A stretch of 64,000 bases of DNA from Cytobacillus firmus (GCF_023657595.1 NZ_CP098323.1:4426001-4490000), one strand, 5' to 3'; shown: positions 54,573 through 64,000, numbered from the stretch's first letter. The notes: generated by a model from the letters alone, not told the origin. Numbers and translations are program-made.

Positions 54573-55794
54573 TATTTTCACCTTCCAGATGGTGAATCAG
54601 ATCTTCAACAATGCTCTTCCAGGAGTATTGATCGATGGCTAATTTTCGGCCATTCTGACACATTTGCTGATAATCCGCACCAGTTATCACCGCTAATTCT
54701 TTAACTGCCGCAGCAATTCCTTCAGGATTTTCCGGAGGTGCGATTCTGCCGCAATTATATTCATTTAAAATCTCGGCACTCTCTCCAACTCCGCAATACA
54801 ATACCGGCGTTCCAGTTGAGATGGCCGGAAAAATCTTCGAAGGCCGCGCTCCCTTAAACAAATCAATATTTCTAAGAGATACAACACTAAAATCAGATAC
54901 AGAAAAAATCTTTGGCATTTCGTCTAATGGAACCGAACCATAAAAAGTGACGTTTGTCAGCTGCAGCTCTTCTTTTAATGCGAGCAGCTTATCCTTCTCC
55001 TGTCCATCCCCTACAAATAAAAAGTGGACATCCGGATGGGAATCCTTAACCAGGGCAGCTGCCTGCAAAACGGAATCAAGGCCCTGTGCATATCCAAAAT
55101 TGCCGGCATAAGTGAACACCTTTTTACCTTCCAGCCCGGCTTTTTTTATGATAGCCTGGTCTTTATCTAACGGCTTAAAGTAATCAGTATTTACGCCATT
55201 GGGCAAAAGGAAAACATCCTCGCTTGATTTCCCCTTTTTGACATAATAACTGCATATCCCTTCTGTGGCACCTGCTATTTTCCAGGCATTGCGGTATAGG
55301 AAATTCTCCAGTTTTTCAGCCATTCTGATAAAGGTTTTATTCTTAACCAATCCCAGCTCAACAGCAGATTCCGGCCAAATATCCGCAACATTAAATACAA
55401 ATTTGGCCCTCTTTAATTTAGCGCCCACCCATCCCGTTATGCCAAGAAATAATGGAGGCGAATTACAAATGATGACATCTGTAGGCTTTGCTTTTGCCAG
55501 AGAATAAAAAGCACTAAATGTAAAAGAAAAATAGGAAGCAAGCCTTTTCCAAAAGCTTCCTTTCGGTGATGGATAGATCCATGAACGATGGACAGGAATT
55601 CCATCCCAGTGTTCAAATTGATAAAACCTGCCTTTATATTCATCCGGAATAATGCCATGCGGATGATGAGGAAAAGCTGTTAATACTTCCACCTGATGTC
55701 CTCTATTCATGAGTTCCTTGCTCACTTCATACACTCGTATTTGAGGAGCACCTGTTTCAGGGGGAAAATGCTGACATAAATAGATTACTCTCAT
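54550..55794 (-). CDS. Glycosyltransferase family 4 protein (WbuB-like)
   Basis: The 414-residue GT-B fold enzyme begins MRVIYLCQHFPPETGAPQIR. A nucleotide-sugar region (YAGNFGYAQGLDSVLQAAAL) and the C-terminal acceptor motif GARPSKIFPAISTGTPVLY are typical of GT4 enzymes adding an amino sugar in O-unit assembly. It is the last gene of the polysaccharide operon. Confidence 0.88.
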   Translation of the reverse strand: MRVIYLCQHFPPETGAPQIRVYEVSKELMNRGHQVEVLTAFPHHPHGIIPDEYKGRFYQFEHWDGIPVHRSWIYPSPKGSFWKRLASYFSFTFSAFYSLAKAKPTDVIICNSPPLFLGITGWVGAKLKRAKFVFNVADIWPESAVELGLVKNKTFIRMAEKLENFLYRNAWKIAGATEGICSYYVKKGKSSEDVFLLPNGVNTDYFKPLDKDQAIIKKAGLEGKKVFTYAGNFGYAQGLDSVLQAAALVKDSHPDVHFLFVGDGQEKDKLLALKEELQLTNVTFYGSVPLDEMPKIFSVSDFSVVSLRNIDLFKGARPSKIFPAISTGTPVLYCGVGESAEILNEYNCGRIAPPENPEGIAAAVKELAVITGADYQQMCQNGRKLAIDQYSWKSIVEDLIHHLEGENKKERSMG

Positions 55795-55829
55795 TTTCCC
55801 AACTCCAATATGTCTTAATTTATCGTATA

Positions 55830-56903
55830 TTATTTATTGTTTGTCCGGACTATAGAAGCCCTATAAAGCTTTAGCATCCGGCCGGCATTTTCCTGCCAAT
55901 CGTAATGATCACGAACATGCTTGACTCCATTTTGTCCCATAATGTCGCGAAGGCCTTCATCGTTCAGCAATTCTGCAACAGCCTCTGCAAGCATTTCAGG
56001 GTTTCCCTTAGAGACAATCAGCCCTGTTTCCCGATTCTTTACAACTTCCTTTAATCCATCTGCATCCGATACAACAACCGGGACTCCACAAGCCATAGCC
56101 TCTACTGCTGTTACCCCAAAGCTTTCTTCAAGAGAAGGCATTACAACCACATCCATTTCACGAAGATAGTCAGGAACCAGATGGTTGGGCACCCGGCCTA
56201 TAAAGCGGACAGCATCTCCTATTCCCAATGACCGGCAGAGATCTTGATACTCTTCCCTCATAGGTCCGTCGCCAACAATCATCAGCTCCAAGTCCTGAAA
56301 AGAAGAGTGTAAAGTGACGAATGCCTGAAATAGATCACGGAACCCGTAGACATCATCCAGCCCTTTGGCAATCCCGATTTTAAGGCTTGTCCCCTCTTCT
56401 TTCTTTTTAGGGCTAAAAAGGGAAAGGTCAACACCGAATGGAGTTACTTCTATTTCCTTATCTGTATACTTGCTTGTTTCCTTAGCCATGATATGGCTTG
56501 TAGAGCAGATCACATCCGCTTTCCCTAATGTGTATTCTACGATTCTGCGATTCACATTGCTTTTTAATGGGAATTGGTAAATATCTGTACCCCACACGGA
56601 AACATAAAATGGATGAAATTGAGTTAAAGCGCCTACCAATCCATAGCTTGATACAAAGTGGGCATGCAGGATATCCGGCTTTAAGTCCTTTAATAGCTTG
56701 CGCAAATGAGAAACAGCAAATAAGTAGGAAAGCTTGCCGGGCAAGAGCTTAGGCAGAACAACGGTATGAACCTCTTTCGCATTGTCTTCGGAGTAATGAT
56801 CCTTAAAGGTAACCACCGTAACATCAATTCCCTGCTGCTTATAAAAAAGCGCCCATTTGTGGGTATGTGATGATTTACTCGGCGAAAGCAGCACTACCTT
56901 CAT
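55830..56903 (-). CDS. Glycosyltransferase family 4 protein
   Basis: The 357-residue enzyme has the GT4 E-x7-E motif in LEESFGVTAVEAMACGVPVV and an N-terminal HAHFVSSYG region. It presumably adds one residue of the surface repeat unit. Its start overlaps the preceding glycosyltransferase end by 4 bases. Confidence 0.9.
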   Translation of the reverse strand: MKVVLLSPSKSSHTHKWALFYKQQGIDVTVVTFKDHYSEDNAKEVHTVVLPKLLPGKLSYLFAVSHLRKLLKDLKPDILHAHFVSSYGLVGALTQFHPFYVSVWGTDIYQFPLKSNVNRRIVEYTLGKADVICSTSHIMAKETSKYTDKEIEVTPFGVDLSLFSPKKKEEGTSLKIGIAKGLDDVYGFRDLFQAFVTLHSSFQDLELMIVGDGPMREEYQDLCRSLGIGDAVRFIGRVPNHLVPDYLREMDVVVMPSLEESFGVTAVEAMACGVPVVVSDADGLKEVVKNRETGLIVSKGNPEMLAEAVAELLNDEGLRDIMGQNGVKHVRDHYDWQENAGRMLKLYRASIVRTNNK

Positions 56904-58012
56904 GACTGTTCCCCTGCCAGCGAAGCTTTAACTTTTTCCACTCTGGCCACCCAGGAATGATTTTTAAGGAATGTAGCTTCGATATTTGCCTGATATTGCT
57001 CAAGGGAATCAGCCATTTCTTTTATTGCTTCAGCCATGGAAGAAGGATTATCTTCACAGATAACACCATACCTATTGCTTTCAAGAAAACGCTTTTGTGC
57101 ATCACATGCGGTTGCAACGATCGGCAAGCCATTGGATAAGTACTCAACAAGCTTTACAGGCATGGAAAAGTTCTGATACTCTGTACATTTTCGCGGGATA
57201 AACGCAAAATCCATCTCCTCATATAGTGAATCAAGCTCGCTTCCGCTAATATGCCGTACGTCAATATCCAGCTCTTTAATTTTCTCTATATTCGCTTGAT
57301 CTGCAGCCTCATATTCCCCTTGCCTGCATACAATCGTCAGCTTACAAATCTCTGATTCCTTATTTGTTTCCATTAGGGCATCGAGCATTAAAGATAAACC
57401 GTAATCTTCCCCATTAATGGCTCCAACATAAATAGCTTTGAAAGGCTCCTCATGCTTTTTCCTGGCAGGTATAGGCCGCTCTTTGCCGCCCGGCGGCAAG
57501 TCAGCCATTTTCCGGTCAATGTCTACATATTTTCCCATCTCCAGGCTGGGAAGAAAGATTACATCGCAATATTTTTCGTAAAATTTCTCTTCAATCCGGT
57601 AGATGGACTGCATGATTTTCTTTTTTGCTCCTGTTAGCGGATAGATATGATCGAATTTCCAATACACATCCCGATAAAAAACTCCTACTGGCACATTATG
57701 CTGCTTGAGATAACGGAGGATTTTCCGATCTATAAATGGCCTTTTGGGTTTGTGCCCGGGATCTGTAAGCCAGAGGGGAATGGTCTGGTTCTCCATATAG
57801 CAGAACCATAAGTTATCCAGCTTCCCCGATGAAAGGAGCTGCTGAAACTGCTGATCACGCTGATCAGATGTTCCTGATATCACGATGATATTAACCTCAT
57901 TTTCAGTTCCCCAAGTATGAAAAGCCTTTTTCATTTCAAGCGGGCGAAGCTTGGATCCGCTATTGGCATTTTCCGATAATGGGAAAGGGTAATAAACTAA
58001 AACTGATTTCAT
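56900..58012 (-). CDS. Glycosyltransferase (GT4-like)
   Basis: The 370-residue protein has a GT-B C-terminal motif (FSMPVKLVEYLSNGLPIVAT) and less conserved N-terminus (LVYYPFPLSENANSGSKLRP). It follows the wbpI-like gene. Substrate unknown. Confidence 0.82.
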   Translation of the reverse strand: MKSVLVYYPFPLSENANSGSKLRPLEMKKAFHTWGTENEVNIIVISGTSDQRDQQFQQLLSSGKLDNLWFCYMENQTIPLWLTDPGHKPKRPFIDRKILRYLKQHNVPVGVFYRDVYWKFDHIYPLTGAKKKIMQSIYRIEEKFYEKYCDVIFLPSLEMGKYVDIDRKMADLPPGGKERPIPARKKHEEPFKAIYVGAINGEDYGLSLMLDALMETNKESEICKLTIVCRQGEYEAADQANIEKIKELDIDVRHISGSELDSLYEEMDFAFIPRKCTEYQNFSMPVKLVEYLSNGLPIVATACDAQKRFLESNRYGVICEDNPSSMAEAIKEMADSLEQYQANIEATFLKNHSWVARVEKVKASLAGEQS

Positions 58013-58116
58013 GCTAATACTCCTTTATTCATGCATTAACTAACATGCTTGCCCATTTAACTGCACAAGTTATACTTTGGTAACGGATAGCACTGCTGGT
58101 AAAAGGACTAAAAAGT

Positions 58117-59184
58117 TTACGCCTTTAACCCCTGTTCAAGCACTTCAACAATTTTACTGGCAGCTTCACCGTTTCCGAATAATTGCTTGTATTCAGGCTT
58201 TACCTCTTTATTAATGGCTTCAGTCATTTTTGTCTGATCTGTCCCTACAAGGATATTGGCCTCTCCTTCAAGGGTTTCCACCCATTCTGTCTGCTCTCTA
58301 ACCGTAACACATGGAACCTCCATGAAATAGGCTTCCTTCTGCACACCGCCAGAATCTGTTACAATCTTTCGTGCATTTGCCTCAAGCGTTAACATATCAA
58401 GATACCCTACTGGATCAATGATTTTCAGATTAGGGATTTCCTCCACATTTAGACCGTAATCAGCTAGCTTGTGTTTTGTACGCGGGTGAATAGGCCAAAC
58501 CTTGGTTTCTTCCGTGCTTGAAAATGCCTGAAGAATGCCTTTCATTTTTTCAGGATCATCTGTATTCTCAGCACGGTGAATCGTGATGAGCAGATAATCT
58601 CCCTTGTTTAGTTGTGCGTCATCAAGAATACGCGACTTTTCCTTTGCAAGCTCACGATTATACAAAACGGCGTCATACATAACGTCCCCGATATTGATGA
58701 CGTTTCTTGTAATATTTTCATTCTTTAGATTTTCAACCGCTGTATCAGTCGGGCAGAAAAGGTATTCTGAAATATGATCAGTCAAGATTCGGTTCACTTC
58801 TTCAGGCATTAGCTTATTAAAGCTTCTTAATCCTGCTTCAATATGAATGACAGGGATATGAAGCTTTGCAGCAACCAATGAGCCTGCAAGAGTTGAATTT
58901 GTATCACCGTAAACCAGTACATAATCCGGTTTTTCTTTTAGGACAATTTCTTCAATTTTGGCCATCATTTCGCCAGTCTGCTTCCCGTGGTTTCCTGACC
59001 CAACCGCCAAATGGTAGTCAGGCTTTGGAATATTTAATTCCTCAAAGAAAATATCCGACATATTGGCATCATAATGCTGTCCTGTATGTACAATAATTTC
59101 CTGATGGTTTTGCCTTAAAGCCCTTGATACCGGAGCAGCCTTTATAAACTGAGGGCGTGCTCCCAGAACTGTAACGATTTTCAT
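58117..59184 (-). CDS. wbpI: UDP-HexNAc(3NAc)A 2-epimerase, WbpI-like
   Basis: The 355-residue epimerase has the WecB fold (VLGARPQFIKAAPVSRAL, IHIEAGLRSFNKLMPEEVNR, TDSGGVQKEAYFMEVPCVT). WbpI-type enzymes convert UDP-GlcNAc(3NAc)A to the ManNAc(3NAc)A epimer. The presence of WbpA, B, D and E homologues upstream favours WbpI over plain UDP-GlcNAc 2-epimerase. Confidence 0.85.
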   Translation of the reverse strand: MKIVTVLGARPQFIKAAPVSRALRQNHQEIIVHTGQHYDANMSDIFFEELNIPKPDYHLAVGSGNHGKQTGEMMAKIEEIVLKEKPDYVLVYGDTNSTLAGSLVAAKLHIPVIHIEAGLRSFNKLMPEEVNRILTDHISEYLFCPTDTAVENLKNENITRNVINIGDVMYDAVLYNRELAKEKSRILDDAQLNKGDYLLITIHRAENTDDPEKMKGILQAFSSTEETKVWPIHPRTKHKLADYGLNVEEIPNLKIIDPVGYLDMLTLEANARKIVTDSGGVQKEAYFMEVPCVTVREQTEWVETLEGEANILVGTDQTKMTEAINKEVKPEYKQLFGNGEAASKIVEVLEQGLKA

Positions 59185-59234
59185 GAATCGAAACCTCCAT
59201 ATACTCTTAGTTTGGAAATGGGAATGACAATTAT

Positions 59235-59273
59235 AAAAGCGTAAAGGAGCGTAACCGCCCCCTATACGTTTTT
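59235..59273 (-). terminator. Hairpin between wbpD-like and wbpI-like genes
   Basis: AAAACGTA and TACGCTTTT arms with GC-rich inner pairs suggest an attenuator inside the operon. Confidence 0.5.
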
Positions 59274-59286
59274 ACTTTATTGGCAA

Positions 59287-60018
59287 TTATAATAGTTCTC
59301 TGTCATCAACCATGCGGAGGAACTTGGCAGGCAGTCCCTTCACAACAGTCTTCTCTTCGGTATCTTTTGTAACAAGTGCACCAGCAGCAACAAATGTTTC
59401 TTCTGCAACTGTGATACCAGGCAGAATGATGGAGGCACCGCCCACTCTTGCTCCGCGTTTAACGGTTGCTCCCTTGATTTTATCGAATCTCTCTTCCGTT
59501 CTTCCCATATAGTTATCATTGGTTGTGGTCACACACGGCGCGATGAACACGTGATCCTCAAGTGTCGTATAAGCCGTGATGTAGGAATTGGATTGAATTT
59601 TAGTCCGGGTGCCAATCTTCACGTGGTTTTCCACTGTAACACCGCGGCCCACTATCACATAATCACCAATTTCCACATTTTCTCTCACACTGGCCAGGTC
59701 GGCAATCAATGTATTAGAACCGACTGTTGCTCCACGGTAAATCACACAGTTAGCCCCTATTGTGACATCTTCCCCAATTTCAAGCGCTGGAATGGAGTCC
59801 GATAGCTTTACAGTACTTGTTTTTGCTGGCTTTGGCGGCTTCCCAACTACTGCACCATCAGCAATCGTCGTATGATCGCCAATAACAGTATCTTCATGAA
59901 TCGTGACACGATTCCCAATTACTACATCTTTTCCAATTTTTGCACCCTTTTCAATAACTGAAAAATATCCAACTTTTGCAGAAGAATCTACTGATGCGGA
60001 AGGATCGATAAAGTTCAT
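59287..60018 (-). CDS. wbpD: Hexapeptide-repeat N-acetyltransferase, WbpD-like
   Basis: The 243-residue protein is a left-handed beta-helix acetyltransferase (GKDVVIGNRVTIHEDTVIGD repeats). WbpD acetylates the 3-amino group of UDP-GlcNAc3NA. ATG 60018 follows GGGAGAG; an in-frame start at 60042 lacks a site. Confidence 0.88.
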   Translation of the reverse strand: MNFIDPSASVDSSAKVGYFSVIEKGAKIGKDVVIGNRVTIHEDTVIGDHTTIADGAVVGKPPKPAKTSTVKLSDSIPALEIGEDVTIGANCVIYRGATVGSNTLIADLASVRENVEIGDYVIVGRGVTVENHVKIGTRTKIQSNSYITAYTTLEDHVFIAPCVTTTNDNYMGRTEERFDKIKGATVKRGARVGGASIILPGITVAEETFVAAGALVTKDTEEKTVVKGLPAKFLRMVDDRELL

Positions 60019-60042
60019 GTTGAGCTCTCCCTTATATAACAA

Positions 60043-61356
60043 TTATAGTTTGTCGTATTTATTAGGCTTTTGCACATCTTTCATGGCATTACGTGTGTCA
60101 AAGATGGACTTGCTCTCTCTGGCAATCATTTCATAATCAAAATCAGAGTGGTCTGTCGTAACAAGCACAAGATCAGAGTCGTTTAACAGTTCTTTTGTTA
60201 ATTCCACCGTTTCAACTCGTGTGTTACAAGATTTAAATGATTTAACATAAGGATCGACAACTTTATAATCTGCGCCCTGGGCATCCAGTAATTCAATAAT
60301 TTTAAGGACAGGAGATTCACGCACATCATCAATATCCTTCTTGTAGGCTACACCCAATAATGTTACTTTTGAGCCTCTCAGCGCTTTTCCATCTTCATTC
60401 AGAAGGTGCATCGCACGGTTAACTACAAATTCAGGCATTGAATTGTTAATCTCTCCGGCTAATTCAATCAGTCTTGTGTGGTAATTATATTCTCTTGCTT
60501 TCCATGTTAAGTAGAAAGGATCAATTGGAATACAGTGGCCGCCAAGACCAGGGCCCGGATAGAATGCCATGAAGCCATAAGGCTTTGTTTTCGCTGCATC
60601 AATTACTTCCCAAACATCAATTCCCATTCTGTCGCATAGAATAGCCATTTCATTCGCAAGGGCAATATTAATATGGCGGAACGTATTTTCAAAAATTTTC
60701 TCCATTTCCGCAATAGCCGGGCTGGATACTTCAAAAACGTCCCCTTCAAGCACATTGCGGTACAATGCTGCTGCTACTTCCGTACAGTTAGCCGTAATAC
60801 CGCCGACAACCTTAGGTGTATTCTTTGTTTTAAACTGCTTATTGCCCGGATCAACACGTTCAGGTGAGTAGGCAACAAACACGGTTTCTCCTGTTTTAAG
60901 TCCTTTTTCCTCAAGAGCAGGCTTAACGATTTCTTCCGTAGTACCTGGATATGTTGTTGATTCAAGAACAACAAGCATGCCCTCATGAGCATATTTGGCA
61001 ATTTCCTTAGCGGATGATTCTACATAAGAAGTATCTGGCTGCTGATAAACATCAAGAGGCGTTGGAACACAAATGGCAACAGCATCAACTTCCTGGATGC
61101 GCTGATAATCCGTAGTCGCTTCCAGCTTTCCGCCCTTGACCATATCCTTCAGGTCTTCATCCACAACATCACCAATATAGTTGATTCCCATGTTAACTTC
61201 TTCTACTCTTGCTGCCTGGACATCAAAGCCGATAACTTTAAATCCGGCTTTTGCTTTTTCAACAGCCAGAGGTAATCCTACATAACCTAATCCAACTACT
61301 CCAATGACAGCTTCTTTATTATTAATTTTTTCTAATAATGTTTTATGGTGGCTCAT
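60043..61356 (-). CDS. wbpA: UDP-N-acetylglucosamine 6-dehydrogenase, WbpA-like
   Basis: The 437-residue enzyme has an NAD-binding GLGYVGLPLAVEKAKAGF and the catalytic Cys in GPGLGGHCIPIDPFYLTW. It oxidises UDP-GlcNAc to the uronic acid, the first step of the pathway. It is 14 bases from the oxidoreductase gene. Confidence 0.9.
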   Translation of the reverse strand: MSHHKTLLEKINNKEAVIGVVGLGYVGLPLAVEKAKAGFKVIGFDVQAARVEEVNMGINYIGDVVDEDLKDMVKGGKLEATTDYQRIQEVDAVAICVPTPLDVYQQPDTSYVESSAKEIAKYAHEGMLVVLESTTYPGTTEEIVKPALEEKGLKTGETVFVAYSPERVDPGNKQFKTKNTPKVVGGITANCTEVAAALYRNVLEGDVFEVSSPAIAEMEKIFENTFRHINIALANEMAILCDRMGIDVWEVIDAAKTKPYGFMAFYPGPGLGGHCIPIDPFYLTWKAREYNYHTRLIELAGEINNSMPEFVVNRAMHLLNEDGKALRGSKVTLLGVAYKKDIDDVRESPVLKIIELLDAQGADYKVVDPYVKSFKSCNTRVETVELTKELLNDSDLVLVTTDHSDFDYEMIARESKSIFDTRNAMKDVQKPNKYDKL

Positions 61357-61370
61357 TTTCTTCTACTCCT

Positions 61371-62384
61371 TTATTGGATAAAGACTTTTTTTCCAGTTTC
61401 TGCGGATTCCAGGATGGATAAAATCAATTTAACTGGAGCTATCCCATCTTCGCCAGTAACAATTGGCTCACGATCTTCTTTAACGGCATGTACCATGTCC
61501 TCAATTATGCACTGATGACCAGGAGTGCCAAAGGGATCTTTGCTTACCTCTTCCTTAAGGGAAGCTGCTTCTTCCTCTGAGACACCTTCAATATCCCAAG
61601 TTTCAATGTAATTCGCTGTTCGGCCGCTGATTTTCACTGAAGCAGTTTCACCGAAAACAGAGATGGATTCTTCCAGATTTTTAGGGTAGATCGTCGTTGC
61701 TGCTTCAATAACACCTAAAGCCCCGCTTTTAAATTGTACGACAGCAGCTGCAACATCCTCAGTTTCAATTTTGCGGAGGCGAGTGGCTGCCATAGCCTGA
61801 ACTGATTCAACAGGACCCATTAGCCATAACATTAAATCCAGATCATGAATTGCCTGATTCATTAGAACGCCGCCATCAAACTCTTTTGTACCGCGCCAAT
61901 CGGCTTGATCATAATATGCCTGGCCACGGTTCCACCTAACGGTTGCATTGGCATGGCTCAGTTTACCGAAAGAACCTTTTTCAAGCTCTGCTTTCAGTTT
62001 CTGAACGGCAGGACGGAAACGGTTGGGGTGAACAATCGCAAGCTTTATATTATTTTCCTGCGCCACTTTGATCATTTCTTCCGAATCCTCCAGTTTTAAG
62101 GACATCGGCTTTTCCACGATTATATGACGCTTATGGTCCGCAACCACTTTTGTCAACCTTGCATGCAAACCTGAAGGAACACAGATATTGACTACATGGA
62201 TGTCTTCGTTTTCAGAAAGCATTACATTTAAGTCAGTATATTTTTTAACTCCCGGCAAATCAAGCTCCAGCCTATCAGGGTTTGTATCACAGATAGCATA
62301 GAGATTTGCGCCATCCACCTTTTGAATGGATTCGATATGCTTGTTGGCTATATGACCCATTCCTACTATTGCAAAATTAATCAT
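61371..62384 (-). CDS. wbpB: Gfo/Idh/MocA oxidoreductase, WbpB-like
   Basis: The 337-residue enzyme has a Rossmann start (FAIVGMGHIANKHIESI) and the EKPMSL motif with catalytic Lys. WbpB oxidises C3 of UDP-GlcNAcA before transamination. Confidence 0.9.
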   Translation of the reverse strand: MINFAIVGMGHIANKHIESIQKVDGANLYAICDTNPDRLELDLPGVKKYTDLNVMLSENEDIHVVNICVPSGLHARLTKVVADHKRHIIVEKPMSLKLEDSEEMIKVAQENNIKLAIVHPNRFRPAVQKLKAELEKGSFGKLSHANATVRWNRGQAYYDQADWRGTKEFDGGVLMNQAIHDLDLMLWLMGPVESVQAMAATRLRKIETEDVAAAVVQFKSGALGVIEAATTIYPKNLEESISVFGETASVKISGRTANYIETWDIEGVSEEEAASLKEEVSKDPFGTPGHQCIIEDMVHAVKEDREPIVTGEDGIAPVKLILSILESAETGKKVFIQ

Positions 62385-62473
62385 GCTTTTATTCTCCTTC
62401 CTGCGGTGCCAATCTTAAACGGAAACAAGCAAAGAAAACGCCCCCTTATTGCCGGCGACGTCTCCTAAAAAAA

Positions 62474-63586
62474 TTATTTTCCGTAGAATTCGGCTATTTT
62501 CGCCACAACATATTCTTGCTGCTCTAATTTTAGTTCAGGGAACATCGGCAATGATAATGCTTCTTTAGCCGCCTTCTCCGTAACAGGGAAGTCCCCTTCT
62601 TTATATCCAAGCTCCTTGAATACAGGCTGAACATGTAGAGGAAGCGGGTAGTAAATCATTGTAGCTACTCCCTGTTCTTTCAGATATTCCTGAAGCTCAT
62701 CACGCTTTTCCACTCTAATTGTATACTGATGGAAGACGTGATAGTTTCCTTCTTTCTCCACTGGTGTAGCAACTTGATCGCCTAGAGACTCTTTAAGAAG
62801 CTTAGTGTAATTTTCCGCCTTTTCGCGTCTAAGCTCACTCCAATGATCCAAATGCGGGAATTTAACATTTAAAACGGCTGCTTGAAGCTCATCCAAACGG
62901 CTGTTGTAGCCAAGAACATGATGATAATATTTAGGCTTGCTTCCATGTACACGGATAACACGGCTCTGTTCAGCAACCTCATCATCATTTGTTACAACCA
63001 TTCCACCGTCTCCATAGGCACCCAGGTTTTTAGTAGGGAAGAAGCTGTAAGTAGCTGCAGTGCCCAGCTCTCCCACTGATTTCCCATTATGTTTTGCGCC
63101 AATAGCTTGAGCTGCATCTTCAACAACGGCAAGATTATGTTTCTTTGCGATTTCAGCAATTTTCTCCATGTCAGCCATTTGCCCGTATAAATGCACAGGA
63201 ATAATGGCTTTGGTTTTTTCTGTAATAGCTTCTTCAATCTTGTCCGGGTCAATATTAAATGTAACAGGGTCAATATCTACGTAAACAGGTGTAGCTCCTG
63301 CTCTTGCAATGGCTCCACCAGTTGCAAAGAATGTGAAAGGAGTTGTGATCACTTCATCGCCTTCACTCACACCTAATGCCTGCAGTGCAATATGTATAGC
63401 ATCGCTTCCGTTGCCGCAGCCAATTCCATGGGCAACATTACTGTATTTAGCAACATCTTGTTCCAGCTTCTTTACATTATCTCCTAATATAAAACGTGAT
63501 GAACTCATTACGCCATCAAGCACTTCCAAAACTTCACTTCTTAAGGATTGGTATTGTTCACTAAGGTCAAGCATAGGAACTTTCAT
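62474..63586 (-). CDS. wbpE: DegT/DnrJ/EryC1 aminotransferase, WbpE-like
   Basis: The 370-residue PLP enzyme has the catalytic Lys in SFFPTKNLGAYGDGG and GCGNGSDAIHIAL for cofactor binding. WbpE aminates the C3 keto intermediate. It is the first gene of the visible operon; a palindrome lies upstream. Confidence 0.92.
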   Translation of the reverse strand: MKVPMLDLSEQYQSLRSEVLEVLDGVMSSSRFILGDNVKKLEQDVAKYSNVAHGIGCGNGSDAIHIALQALGVSEGDEVITTPFTFFATGGAIARAGATPVYVDIDPVTFNIDPDKIEEAITEKTKAIIPVHLYGQMADMEKIAEIAKKHNLAVVEDAAQAIGAKHNGKSVGELGTAATYSFFPTKNLGAYGDGGMVVTNDDEVAEQSRVIRVHGSKPKYYHHVLGYNSRLDELQAAVLNVKFPHLDHWSELRREKAENYTKLLKESLGDQVATPVEKEGNYHVFHQYTIRVEKRDELQEYLKEQGVATMIYYPLPLHVQPVFKELGYKEGDFPVTEKAAKEALSLPMFPELKLEQQEYVVAKIAEFYGK

Positions 63587-63616
63587 TTTTTTTACCTCCG
63601 AAAATGTAAAATATCA

Positions 63617-63634
63617 ACATGTTTAAAAACATGT
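63617..63634. promoter_or_regulatory. Palindrome upstream of wbpE
   Basis: ACATGTTT and AAACATGT are perfect 8-base arms 2 bases apart, 31 bases before the start codon. It may be an operator. The rest of 63587-63800 is AT-rich without a gene. Confidence 0.45.
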
Positions 63635-63802
63635 TTAGTTTATCACAAATCATAGTATTTATATGATTTATTTGTGTCTAAAAACGTATAACAAGCAAAC
63701 CCTCTGGCATAAATAGGCTTTAAATCTATTTTTATCAAAAATGTGAAAAAAATGCATAAACACACTATTTCTTGCCAATACTTTTATCTAACAACATTTC
63801 TT

Positions 63803-63841
63803 AAAAAAACCGTTTGTCACTTTGCAGCTAACAAACGGTTT
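63803..63841 (-). terminator. Terminator of the upstream (partial) gene
   Basis: AAACCGTTTGT and ACAAACGGTTT pair, followed by TTTTTTT on the minus strand. Confidence 0.92.
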
Positions 63842-63856
63842 AATATTTATTAAATT

Positions 63857-64000
63857 TTACTTATTTCCTGTTCTCCCTAATGAGCGGGTTCCTGTAATCT
63901 TTTTATACAAATTGATGATAGGCCTGTACCGATCCGAGACCAGTCCAATAAGCTCAGCAATTATTTCCGTGACCACAAGCAGGCCAAAAATAATAAAGAT
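63857..64000 (-). CDS. C-terminal fragment of a membrane-associated protein (5' end outside window)
   Basis: The last 47 residues and stop are visible: a hydrophobic segment (IFIIFGLLVVTEIIAELIG) then a basic tail ending RSLGRTGNK. It precedes the wbp operon on the same strand but has its own terminator. The family cannot be told from this fragment. Confidence 0.7.
   Translation of the reverse strand: MFIIFGLLVVTEIIAELIGLVSDRYRPIINLYKKITGTRSLGRTGNK

Overview
The window looks like a chromosomal segment from a motile Bacillaceae species, probably close to Bacillus or Cytobacillus. The order secA-prfB, hpf, fliT-fliS-fliD-flaG, hag, csrA-fliW-yviE-flgL-flgK-flgN-flgM-yvyF, comFC-comFA, degV, degU-degS, yvyE, tagV follows the Bacillus subtilis 'late flagellar/competence' region. 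Ribosome binding sites are strong, sigma-D promoters are recognisable and DNA is AT-rich. I saw no rRNA, tRNA, phage or insertion sequence.

Region 1 (1-11.6 kb, minus strand) is a sugar-acid island. It holds two complete TRAP transporters (DctP-DctQ-DctM twice), a LarA-like protein, a YjhG/YagF-type dehydratase, an IclR regulator and a KdaD-like fumarylacetoacetate-hydrolase-fold dehydratase cut by the window edge. A shared 19-bp palindrome lies in front of both dctP genes, and a cre-like site lies in front of the distal one. Together they suggest import of an aldonic acid and conversion to a 2-oxoglutarate precursor.

Region 2 (11.9-18 kb) carries prfB with its programmed +1 frameshift, secA, a palindromic interspersed repeat, a 14-copy 52-bp tandem array and a SEC-C protein. 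Region 3 (18-26.7 kb) holds a DUF1028 protein, a two-gene chromate transporter, a YwrD-like gamma-glutamyltransferase, an apparently orphan yybP-ykoY-type riboswitch, a half-length Spo0M-like protein, a DUF1232 protein, a BMP lipoprotein with a chemoreceptor, a short-motif array and hpf.

Region 4 (27-43.3 kb) is the late flagellar and competence cluster. Its most unusual feature is a group I intron fused to the 3' end of the flagellin gene: the first intron bases supply the flagellin stop codon, and a second flagellin C-terminal coding segment lies beyond the intron. A GGDEF-EAL-PilZ protein sits between comFC and yvyF, and comFB is missing. Region 5 (43.5-54.5 kb) has degV, degU-degS, yvyE, the LCP protein TagV and a LytC/LytB-like autolysin set with many SH3 repeats.

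Region 6 (54.5-64 kb, minus strand) is a surface-polysaccharide operon. It encodes five enzymes matching the Wbp route to UDP-2,3-diacetamido-2,3-dideoxy-mannuronic acid, followed by three glycosyltransferases. The most noteworthy signals are the intron-terminated flagellin, the helically phased intergenic arrays (52 bp and 20-21 bp periods), the orphan manganese riboswitch and the sugar-acid island with a LarA homologue.
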